From the NCBI GenBank assembly GCA_021234155.1, contig JAJEKV010000053.1, forward strand, positions 9,121,798-9,185,797: 64,000 nt of DNA, read 5' to 3'. Below the pieces are notes generated by a model. The model searched no databases. It was not told where the DNA came from and worked only from the letters and a program-made list of their open reading frames with translations. This DNA comes from Isoetes taiwanensis. Lineage: Eukaryota; Streptophyta; Lycopodiopsida; Isoetales; Isoetaceae. Made by a program: the position numbers and the translations under genes. How positions within the stretch are numbered: position 1 is the first letter of the stretch; the number at the start of each line of letters is the position of its first letter. Below, piece by piece: positions 53,884-62,639 of the stretch.

Positions 53884-54310
53884 ACACAAACCATTACATT
53901 ACACCCATTAAAATTAAATTCCTCCTTAAACCCCCTTTTGTTTGGGTGTATATTCACACGGGGGGTGACTCCGGGCAACGAGAGCTGTTGGATAGGCATA
54001 TTCACCCCTTATTCCTTAATCTACACCATACACAAAGTTCCTCGTTTGTGAGGTATGGATGTACAGAATTTGTTATACTATATAACAAGATTTGCAAAAT
54101 ACTATAAGATTTCAGGCAATATACTATATGGTGTTGATTTTGTACTTGCAAAACATAATTATAAGGGCTCTCGTTGCCCTACGTCACCCCCCGTGTGAAT
54201 ATGCACCCAAACAAAAGGGGGTTTAAGGGGGAATTTAATTTTAATGCGTGTAATGTAATGGTTTGTGTTATATGTTAAAAAAAAAATTTGCCCCTTCGGG
54301 GCCAAAAAGA
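53884..54310. repeat. Dispersed repeat family R, inverted pair
   Basis: 53884-54115 is an inverted copy and 54165-54310 a direct copy of the repeat at 26075-26340. The facing copies share the cccgtgtgaatat-gcaccca and caacgagagct/agctctcgttg blocks. The direct copy ends with a run of A and gccccttcggggc. The pair could be the two ends of one foldback element. Confidence 0.7.
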
Positions 54311-54879
54311 AACAACGTTACATGACACTTAGATGAGTTGATGTTGCGAATATAAGCCAAACAAAACAAAACAATTATACATTTAGAATAGATAATGAGA
54401 AGAGCAACTGCAATTTTTGGAATAGTTGTGCATCCAATTCATGTGTATCAAATTCCTGGGTGGAGCGATAGCTTTGGTCTGGAATTTGAACCCAGAGTTA
54501 ACCATCCATCATGATATGAGTTGTTTACAGTGCTATATAACATAACAGGGCTGGTCAATTGCAGCAAAATAGAGCGTTGAAGCTTCATTCTTGCATAAAA
54601 TATGTCTTAGGAGAACAAACAAGAATACAATTAATATCATCCATTTATTTGCAAAGAAATAATGAAAGCTACACTTACTGGATATGTAGCACAATTGTGG
54701 CCTAATACAAAAATTACCACGATACAATCCAGTTATTGCATATCGCGTTTCATCAACAAATCTTGTAAAGCTTGATCAGGGCAGCGACAGACTATAGTTT
54801 CTCATTATACTTGTAAGGAATACAAGCTCCAACATGTCATGCATAATCACTTCAAATACAAACCTGTGTACGGCCTGCA
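54311..54879. other. Unassigned sequence
   Basis: AT-rich, with no gene recognised. It may hold decayed 3' exon or UTR sequence of the PTH2 relic to its right. Confidence 0.35.
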
Positions 54880-55180
54880 TCAGCTACTGTAGTGTGAATG
54901 TTGGAAGACCAGCTTTTTCAGCTTTCATTCTAATATCATTCCTGATAATAATGGGCAAGCCATCAGTCAGACAATATCCAAGAATGCTGTTAAGATACTG
55001 CAACCTCTGTGGTGTTCATGCCTTTGATATTAAAATTTCACCCACTCTACTAGAATATAGATAGATAGAGTATAATAGCCTCATTTCTTGTTGATCTTTG
55101 CATGTGACCACAATCTTTGGCTGTCCACATGCTTCCCATTTGTATAGCAATGTCCGCTGACTAACTCCGGAAGTAAATTG
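54880..55180 (-). pseudogene. PTH2: Peptidyl-tRNA hydrolase 2 (PTH2) family gene fragment
   Basis: PTH2 enzymes release tRNA from stalled peptidyl-tRNA. On the minus strand, YKWEACGQPKIVVTCKDQQEM (about 55070-55135) matches the plant PTH2 core (family form ...WENCGQPKIVVTC...QEM). After an intron-like gap ending ATTATCAG, a second block reads RNDIRMKAEKAGLPTFT (about 54905-54950), then VADAGRTQ in another frame (54880-54903), the conserved PTH2 signature. A 5-bp insertion breaks the frame between these two. The N-terminal catalytic segment and a clear C-terminus are missing. It is best read as a decayed fragment. Confidence 0.65.
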
Positions 55181-55548
55181 CTACTGAAAATTAGTCAAAA
55201 CACCGATTTATTTCTAATACACATATGAATGAGGTGCAAACTTTCTTTGGAGCTGAACAAAAACCTTTGCGATCAAAGAAACCGAATGAATATTGTGTTT
55301 TTTTCCTTCTGAAGGTAAGCCACTAAATCTTACCATTTTGAGTTCTTCATTTTCCGACATTGTGTAAGTCCCCAGACTTTTCTCCTTTCAGCTTTCTGCG
55401 ACGATGTGGCGTTCCAAAGACAATTATCGGTCCCCGGGGCGTATCTTTGTCTTTGCCAAATCGCAGCGATACCATACCACCATTTGGCGTTAATGCGTCG
55501 GCGACGTAACGTAGCCAGCGGTAGCCCTAGGGGGCAACTTGCAAGGAG
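55181..55548 (-). other. Sequence between the PTH2 relic and the LTR
   Basis: GC-richer than its left neighbour. On the minus strand a short frame MSENEELKM ends at a splice-donor-like GTAAGA (about 55333-55362), possibly a first exon or 5' leader of the PTH2-side gene. Not demonstrable. Confidence 0.25.
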
Positions 55549-57086
55549 TGTGCATTTATTAATGTGCACATTTAACCATGTGCACATTTATCTAGGTGCA
55601 CATTTTCCCATGTGGACACTTTATGCCAAGTGGACCATACCCAAGTGTGCAATTAATGTGCACATTTACCAATGTGCACATTTATTAAGGTGCACACCTT
55701 TCCATGTGGGCACATTTTGCCACCTAGCCATTAAAGGCAAGTGGGCCCATTCCCAATTATCCCACATGCCTAAAGGGGATAATTGGAAACCCTAGCCAAC
55801 CCCTTGTCTATTTAAGAAGGGAAACCCTAACTTGCCCATTTTTTGTTCCTAGGGTTTTAGAGCTCTGTTTTGACTGGCTGCCCCAGGGGTCAAAACCGCC
55901 TCCCCAGAACTTGCGAGCGAATTGCCCCATTAGTTTCCCTTGATTCGAGCAGTTTAGCAGGATGGTTGAGCTCAGGTCAGGAGGAGGAGCTCAAGGATCA
56001 GGTATTTCGTCAATTTAATAGCCTAAACCATCTTCTAGTCATTTAATTAGTAGGTTTAGCCTATTAAATTGCCCATAGCAGCCCTCTAGATCTCTAGATA
56101 CCAGACTCTAACTAAAGAACCTAACTCTATGATATAGATTAGATCTTGTTCTTTAGTTCTTCTATGATGTATATGGATGATGTATCTCTATGAACTCCTT
56201 GTATTGGGAAGGGGGGGAGAGACCTAAAGCTTGGTAGTAGATGCTCCTAGATTAGCCTCTCTAGCACACTATAGTTCGGCCTGTGTACAAGAGCCACACA
56301 CAGTTGTGGGTGAAGGGGCCGCACCGGCTTAGAAGGAGGTTCGTGTCCCCGACCCTTCAACGATCCTTCCGGTGTGTAAGGCCTCACCGGGATCATTGTG
56401 ACTAGGTCTAATGGCTTACCACCGAGTGTGGGTAAGGCATGGGCTCGACACCCAGAGTGAAGTGGTGTACACTTTCCAAAGGTTCATCCGAATAAGGGCG
56501 GTGGCCCTCTCTAGTCACCTTGGGTCGAGCATGTAGACCTCACGGAGGGAGTGATCCCTACACCCCCCATCGAACCGGGAGATGCAACCCGGGAATAGCC
56601 CCTTTGGCTATGCCTCCTAAGGGCTTCTGATCCAGTCCCAACACTTTTCAGCCTACTCGCAAAGTGTGCACAAGAGGGGCGGATGGAGTGGACAACCCTA
56701 AGCCATGTTCTTATGCCAGCCAAATCCATTGCCATGAATTCTGTCTGCAATGAACTCTGGAGACCCAAGCCGTCAGTCATTCCCTCGAGTCTGAGCCTTG
56801 GGTAGGACCCCTATGTATGATGCTGATCATTGTCTATGCAGATGTTGGTGCACCACCCTTCGGGGTGGGTATGTGTTTATGTTGTATACTGACATGTATG
56901 TTTACGCTTCCGCAGCTAGGTAGGCCCTGAGGGAGACGGGGTAAAATGACCCCTTCACTCTTCCCACTGGGACTCGTTACGGGTGCAGTGATTGTGGAGG
57001 GCCCTGTATCAGTGTGGAGCTGGTATGGGGGATGAACTCCTGTTTGTATACGGTGGATGCACCGTATGTGAGTAGGGGACGTCACA
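55549..57086 (+). repeat. 5' LTR
   Basis: The right edge is firm: ...GACGTCACA, then one base and the primer-binding site. The left edge is a guess at TGTGCATTT (55549), because the 3' LTR is not in the window; a TGTGAC at 55103 is an alternative start that would pair better with GTCACA. The first ~200 bp carry a repeated latgtgcacatttA-like motif (about eight copies of tgtgcacattt variants between 55549 and 55700). A TATA-like ctatttaag at about 55808 precedes presumed transcription start. Confidence 0.65.
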
Positions 57087-57087
57087 G

Positions 57088-57099
57088 TGGTATCAGAGC
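57088..57099 (+). other. Primer-binding site for initiator tRNA-Met
   Basis: TGGTATCAGAGC, the standard complement to the 3' end of plant initiator tRNA-Met, one base after the LTR end. Confidence 0.95.
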
Positions 57100-57295
57100 A
57101 ATGTTCTTGGAGACCAAGAGCAAAGCACTGACCATGCTCCCAGTAGTACTAACTTGATAGGATTCTCAAACCTCGAAAAAAATGGGAATTTTTTTTTTCT
57201 CATTTTTGTAGTTTATGCTAAGCGAGTAACAGTTAAAATGAATGAAAACATAAAAAAAACTAAAATTGGTGAGCCAACCTCCAAAAAGCAGGGTG

Positions 57296-57362
57296 GTCTC
57301 ACACGTCGCGCCAGGACAGATAATGAGAATCTCATTTTCGGGCTGGGCGCAACGTGTGAGAC
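57296..57362. promoter_or_regulatory. 67-bp near-palindrome, type A, module 1
   Basis: Starts GTCTCACACGTCGCGCC and ends GGGCGCAACGTGTGAGAC; the centre is aatgaga/atctcatt. It can fold into a hairpin nearly end to end. First of four equal-length copies inside the element. Confidence 0.9.
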
Positions 57363-57497
57363 ATTCAGCTTGGAACACACTAAAAAGTCATAAATTACAG
57401 AAAATTAACTTGATAATTCTAAAATTGAGCTAAGAAGTAGTAGAATTGGCGGGTTGCATCCTCAGAAAGTATAAAATTTAGTAGCGGGACCCACCAT

Positions 57498-57564
57498 GTC
57501 TCACACGTCGCGCCAGGACAGAAAATGAACTTCTCATTATCGGTCTGGGCGCAATGTGTGAGAC
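57498..57564. promoter_or_regulatory. 67-bp near-palindrome, type B, module 1
   Basis: Same length and ends as the type A copy, but with the centre aatgaacttctcattatcggt. It lies 202 bp after the type A copy and 77 bp before the TATA box at 57641. Confidence 0.9.
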
Positions 57565-57640
57565 CATGCTTAAAATTAGGTGTTTTAGATGTTTTAGGCA
57601 ACCCAAAAAGGTAGTTGAAATTTGACCTAAAATCGACCCC

Positions 57641-57649
57641 TATAAATAG
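57641..57649 (+). promoter_or_regulatory. TATA box of module 1
   Basis: TATAAATAG, 109 bp upstream of the ATG at 57750. The following leader (ctgctct ... aggcgatctt) is shared with module 2, supporting a duplicated promoter. Confidence 0.7.
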
Positions 57650-57749
57650 ATCTAGACCCCCCCATTTCCGCGTCCCTTCCTTAGAAAATCTGCTCTCGTT
57701 TGCCAAGGCGATCTTCTGGCGCATAGCTCGGATCGGCGAACCGTCGAAT

Positions 57750-58986
57750 ATGGCCCCTGGAAAGCGGATCGCTAGGAAGCCCCGCCCCGAGGCGAATCTT
57801 CCAAATGCCAAAGGACCCCATACGATACGAGGGATACCCAAGAACGCTTTTTTCGGCAAATCTTCATCCGAAGAGGGAGGCGCACTGCACCAAAGCGACG
57901 TAACGGAGGTCATAGGGCAGGAGCAGCCGGATGTCATGCAACAAATCCTCGAAGAAATCGCCGAGGAGGAAAGGAGGAGCAAGGAGGAACGAGAGCAGCA
58001 GGGGCAGCCGACCGTCGAAGAACAACTCGAAGCTTGGGCCCGTCTGGAGGAAGCTGAGGAGAGGGAGGAGCAGCAGCAGCCGAAGCTTAGCCCTGCTGAA
58101 GAAGCAGACTCATGGCGCTCATCGCCAAGTATGAAGCCAAAGAGCCCCGCCGAGAGAGGAGGACAAAAAGACGGGAGGACGAAGCTAACCACAAATGCAT
58201 GAAATAAGAGAAAGAGGGCCAAAGGCATTAAGGCGGGCAAGAGAACAGTTGTGAAGGTTGGTAACCGAGCGCAGGGTCCCGTCATCAATGAGCCATCAGG
58301 CAAGCAGACCCCGCCTTCTACCGACGACTCGGACGAAGATTACGTCCCCAACACTGGGGGGGCAAGCTCTTCGAAACCCCCGGTCGTGGAGAAGGAAGTA
58401 CCCGAAAGGTGGCACTTGAGCAGAGCAGCCCGCAGGCCGGCTCCCACCATTCCCGACGGGGATAGGGTCAAAGTCCCACGGCCACAACGGGAGGCGTACG
58501 TGATAGACCCCGTCAAGGTCTATCAGAAGAAGATCAAGGAGCACAACGCTTACATGGCGAAGTGGGAGGCATACAACGCTTACTACCAGGAGCACAGGGT
58601 GAGAACAATTGAAGGCGGACGCCCGACAAAAAGCCAGACCACGGCCGCCGCCACCCGTGCCCAAGCCTCCTGAGCATCGAAAGAAGCGGACCAACAAAGA
58701 AGCGTATGAGCAGAGAGCCCTCAAGGAAATCCGGCACTTCCAGCGAAGTTACGGACTCTTGATCCCCCGGGCACCGTTTCAACGCTTGGTCCGAGAGGGT
58801 ATGCAAGAGTATAACACAGATATGCGGGTGACCGATGAAATGTTGCTGTGCCTACAGGAGGCAGCAGAGGCAAAACTGGTGCAGCACTTTGAAGATTCGA
58901 CGGCCTGCACAGTTCGCGCGAAGAGGGTCACGCTCATGAGACAGGATATGCATCTTGCGAGGCACATCAAGGGAGAACGCCCTTGA
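57750..58986 (+). pseudogene. Histone H3-fold protein with long N-terminal extension, carried by the LTR element
   Basis: Starts at ATG 57750. The frame runs to 58202, meets one TGA (58200-58202, from a likely CGA), continues in the same frame to about 58605, then needs a one-base shift into the frame ending at TGA 58986. The first ~285 residues are low-complexity: a basic start (MAPGKRIARKPRP), an acidic coiled-coil-like stretch (ILEEIAEEERRSKEEREQQ) and a basic proline-rich linker. The last 89 residues (58717-58983) align without gaps to the H3 fold to its C-terminus: ALKEIRHFQ (alpha N), LLIPRAPFQRLVRE (alpha 1), CLQEAAEAKLVQHFED (alpha 2), AKRVTLMRQD and LARHIKGER (alpha 3 and end). It sits between the primer-binding site and gag in sense orientation, behind its own TATA box. 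Function unknown; nucleosome incorporation or chromatin targeting is inference. Confidence 0.85.
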
Positions 58987-59130
58987 ACTTTTTGTAAATA
59001 ATGAAAAATTTTGCTAATATAAAGAATTTTTGTGTAAATAATGTGTCCAATCTTGCTTAACTAGGTTAAGATATTGAATTCTAGCTTTTGTTTTGATCAA
59101 ATTGGACTTTTTGAGCAAAATTAAGACGAT
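58987..59130 (+). terminator. AT-rich 3' region of module 1
   Basis: Follows the H3-fold stop with tttgtaaataatgaaaaa and aatataaag, resembling plant polyadenylation-signal regions. It separates module 1 from the second hairpin pair. Inferred from composition only. Confidence 0.35.
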
Positions 59131-59197
59131 GTCTCACACGTCGCGCCCGGACAGAAAATGAGAATCTCATTTTCGGGCTGGGCGCAACGTGTGAGAC
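59131..59197. promoter_or_regulatory. 67-bp near-palindrome, type A, module 2
   Basis: Nearly identical to 57296-57362, including the gagaatctcattttcggg centre; 1835 bp downstream of it. Confidence 0.9.
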
Positions 59198-59329
59198 CAT
59201 GCCCAAAAATGCCCAAAACAGCTCCAAATTGACCAAATAAGGGGTCAATTCTGCCTAACTCGGCGAGTCCAGTAAGATTAGACCCTTAGATCACCCAAAT
59301 TGATCAAGTTTATCCCATTTAGAGCCCAT

Positions 59330-59396
59330 GTCTCACACATCGCACCAGGGCAGAAAATGAACTTTTCATTATCGGTCTGGGCGCAACGTGTGAGAC
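59330..59396. promoter_or_regulatory. 67-bp near-palindrome, type B, module 2
   Basis: Matches the type B copy at 57498-57564 (cattatcggtctgggcgcaa); 199 bp after the type A copy. Its left arm has drifted (cacacatcgcacc). Confidence 0.9.
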
Positions 59397-59587
59397 CTCT
59401 CAGCATTTTCTTCACCATGCCATGTCTAAATCATCTCCAGTTTCTTGCAATAGGTTCATTAGTCCATCTTAGCATGCTCAAACCCTAAAAGTAGTCTTCA
59501 AACTCTCAATTGCACCTCTTAATAGGTCAGAATCGCCCAATCCCAGTAAATTCTAGGTCATTCAAAAATTAGGGTTTTCCCCTTTTC

Positions 59588-59596
59588 TATAAATAG
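59588..59596 (+). promoter_or_regulatory. TATA box of module 2
   Basis: TATAAATAG, 124 bp before the ATG at 59712, followed by the same kind of leader (cccccccatttc ... ttgctct ... aggcgatcttc) as in module 1. Confidence 0.7.
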
Positions 59597-59711
59597 GTCC
59601 CCCCCATTTCTCATTTAACACCCTACAAATTTGCTCTCCACTGCTTAGGCGATCTTCCAGCTCCCTGAGGCGCTCCTGCATCTGTTTGATAGTCTCTTCT
59701 TTGCTAGATCA

Positions 59712-61224
59712 ATGACCACTGCTGACTTCAGGCGATGGTACAGCGCCAGTACCCATGCTACCGAGGCGGATGTCAATGACATCTTCCGAGTCTTTGGGAA
59801 AGAAATAGATGTCCAAGCCACTCTGAATGCAACCCCAGCATATAGACAAGTCTTAGCAGAGTTCCAAGCTAGGTTAGGACCCTCCCTCGTTCAACTTGCA
59901 TAGGCTATTTTGTTCCCCGCCCATCCCTTCAAACAGCCTTGGGCGATGTCCCCAACATCGCCAAGTACTTAACTAACAATAGGCGCAGAGGCTGCCAGAC
60001 TACATGTCCTGACAGTTGACAGGACCAAGTATTTCTCCTATACCGCCGCCCTAGCTATTTTCCTATCCCACCATGCCGAAAACCCAATGGGGGCAACCTC
60101 TATAGGGATGGAGGTGGACCCCATAGCAGCCCAAGCAGAAGAGCGGATGCTTTTGCAGTACCAGCAGGAGCAAGAAGGAAGAGAAGAAGAAGAGGAGTCG
60201 GACGACGAAGAGTACACGGAGCTCGACTCAGACGAAGAACGGCGCCAAGCAGAGGAGGAGCTGGCCAACATGGAGCGGAGCCGGCAGACCCTCAGGATCG
60301 CTCCCCCACTTGAACTAGGCATCACAAGCCTAGCCCCCATCATCATCAACGGAGAGGAGTATTTACTCCTCAGTGACATCCAGAACCTCCCCGAATGCAG
60401 GGAGAGGGAGCTCAGACTTGATGAGTTGCTGCACCAACTACGGCAGCAACCAGAAATGGACGACTTCATCGTCCGAGGAGCCTCAGACTTCCCGCTTCAA
60501 GTGCGAGAAGCCGACACCTACACAGGGGAGTCGACTTCTGATATCCAGGCCTTCAGCAGCATAAGACAGGTTATGGAGGCCGGAGACCTGCCATCGGAAG
60601 AAGAGTTCCTCGCCATCCAGGAACGGATGGGGATCAGAGGCAAGACCACCAGCATCTTGATGCCGAGCCCCTCGACACCACCTCCAACAAGAGGAGCAGG
60701 AATCGACATCAGGCGAGTCGACTCCACAATTGCAGACTACCGGGAGCTGACTGAGATAGAGGTCGACGACTACGCTGGACGGCATAGAACGGGAGGCCAA
60801 ACAAGTGGAGAATCATCTGCGACACACAATGACAGGTCGCTGAGGTACTACCTGCCCCTGCTGCTGGATGGGAGAATAGCGGTGATACACCGCAAATTCG
60901 GCCCACGAGGTGAAGAGGGAGTGTTCATGCTTATTGCACTCTCAAGCTTCGGCAGACATAATAGCGGCAAATGTCGACTATGCTGTTCTAGTGAAGAGAG
61001 CAATGGCAATGGACCTCTTTGACTTCGCCATGCCCTACCGACGGCAGGGAAGATTGGCAGTAGCCGCGGCCTACACCTCCGACCGCAGGGTGGAAGAGTT
61101 GGTGGCGGCCTTGCAGGGCGGGACGTCGACCAATGTCCTTAGGAACTTGGGAGCCTCAATAGGAACGGCCCAAGTTAAGAAGTTCCTAGAGGACAACCCA
61201 TCTTACCGGCGATTTCAAGATTAA
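59712..61224 (+). pseudogene. Unrecognised acidic protein of module 2
   Basis: ATG 59712 opens a frame encoding YSASTHATEADVNDIFRVFG and following residues to a stop at 59903. The same frame reopens at about 59970 (RLHVLTVDRTKYFSYTAALA) and runs from 60087 to 61022 with a very acidic block (EEEEESDDEEYTELDSDEE at about 60185-60240), then mixed sequence. After a one-base shift near 60950, another frame continues to 61224 (DYAVLVKRAMAMDLFDFAMP ... NLGASIGTAQVKKFLEDNP). An intact version would be about 500 residues. No family is recognised; it is not a histone by inspection. The acidic block is the kind seen in histone chaperones, but that is only a compositional likeness. Confidence 0.6.
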
Positions 61225-61442
61225 TAGACTCTTGATCCCGGAGATTTTGTACTAAAATATTATATAATATAAATATAATTTCTTTTGCACTTTAAATGTT
61301 TTGTTGATATATTTTGTTCCACAACTATGCCAACAAACCACATACAATGCAAGAGAACAAGTAAAACTAACCATATAGCCATGAATTACTTGTGTATGCA
61401 GCTAGAGGCCTAGACTCAGGGGAACGACAACGCCGAGACCAT
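61225..61442 (+). other. Spacer between module 2 and gag
   Basis: AT-rich, with tattatataatataaatataat that could serve as a polyadenylation or TATA region. No hairpin of the 67-bp type is present before gag. Confidence 0.4.
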
Positions 61443-62639
61443 ATGGAAGAACAGAGTCCGCCCAGGCCACCCCCGGCAAGGAACCTGTTTGAGGAATTTG
61501 GACCCATGACCCCAGAAGAGGAAATATCACAGATAAGAACGGACCTTGAGCAGATAAAGGCTTTGCTGGCCGCACAAGCAGGAGCAGGTTCGGTGGGCAA
61601 CGCTCAGTTGCCTCAAGCATCAGCTTGGAAAACAGGCAGGGACAAGAAGAGGAGCAAGAGAAGGAGGTCCTCCAGCTCGGAATCCTCCGACTCAAGCTCC
61701 GATTCGGACTCCGACTCTGAGGAAGAGGAAGAGCAGGCCCAGGACCGAACAGATGGAAGGCAGAGGAACACTGCAGATGGAAGACAGAGGGATACCACAG
61801 ATGGACGACAAAGGGACACAAGAACCTCTGATTACCAGAAGAAGGTAGATTCGGCATTGGGAAATGTTTGGAAGGCCAGGAAGCAATTCTCAGGCGAGAA
61901 CAGGTCAGGCATGGAGGCAGAGGCTTGGCTCGATGAGATGAGTGAATATGGCAATGCTTATGGTATGAAGGACAAGGATAAAGGCAGGGTGGCAACAGCC
62001 AACCTGAAAGGAGCAGCACGCATATGGTGGAAGGGGTATGCAAAGGCCCATGGCTTGAGCAGGGATGCTTGCAGGTTCAGGAAGTTTGCTAAAGCCTTCA
62101 AGCGCCATTACATCCCAAGAGAGCACAAGTCCAGCATGATGCAGCAATTCTATAGGTTGCAACAGGGAAACAAATCAGTCCAGAAATATACAGAGGAATT
62201 CATGAGGCTAAGGCTTTATGTGCCAAAGTTGGGCGAAAAGCATGCAGTGGAAAGCTATATTGAGGGGCTGAATGATGAGATCCGTAAGCTTGTAAGGGCA
62301 ATAAACCCTAAGACAGTATCAGAAGCAGAGTCCAAGGCAATAAGTTTGCAAGGAACAGGGCCTCAGAATAGCGGGCAGAGGCAGCAGTATTATCAGGACA
62401 AAGGCAAGGCAACAGGGAGTTATAGCCCTAGGGCAGCCAGCCCAGGCCCAGCTAGAGCCCCATATGGTGGCAACCAGGGAAAGCAGCAGGAAAAGAAGCA
62501 GGTGTCCTTCAAGGACAAGCAGGGGGGGTCAAACTACTCCAAAGCAGTGCGATCCTTTTTGCAGGCTATGCCCAAGGAAAAGAGGCAGGAGTGCATAGAA
62601 AAGCAGCTTTGCTTTAGGTGCTTCCAGCTCAGGTCATAG
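61443..62639 (+). pseudogene. Gag polyprotein, Ty3/gypsy type
   Basis: Structural protein that would form the virus-like particle and bind element RNA. The first ATG in frame is at 61443 (MEEQSPPRPPPARN). Features in order: a basic and Ser/Asp/Glu-rich block (KKRSKRRRSSSSESSDSSSD, then EEEEE), three repeats of DGRQR(N/D)T, and the retrotransposon gag domain (GAARIWWKGYAKAHG, FAKAFKRHYIP, YTEEFMRLRLYVP, YIEGLNDEIRKLV). The zinc knuckle starts CFRC and would read CFRCFQLGHRTANC, but one extra base at about 62627 shifts the frame and gives a stop at 62637-62639. Confidence 0.9.

Noticed and set aside
55549-55700. CRISPR-like short repeats (tgtgcacattt variants)
   Set aside because: Spacing and units are irregular and the region is the start of a plant LTR.
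57419-58303. 294-codon minus-strand open frame opposite the H3-fold gene
   Set aside because: It is the antisense shadow of the GC-rich sense coding region, with Ser/Cys/Leu-rich composition typical of such shadows.
60910-61224. Idea that module 2 also encodes a histone (H2A, H2B or H4)
   Set aside because: No histone-fold landmark of H2A, H2B or H4 is visible in any of its frames.
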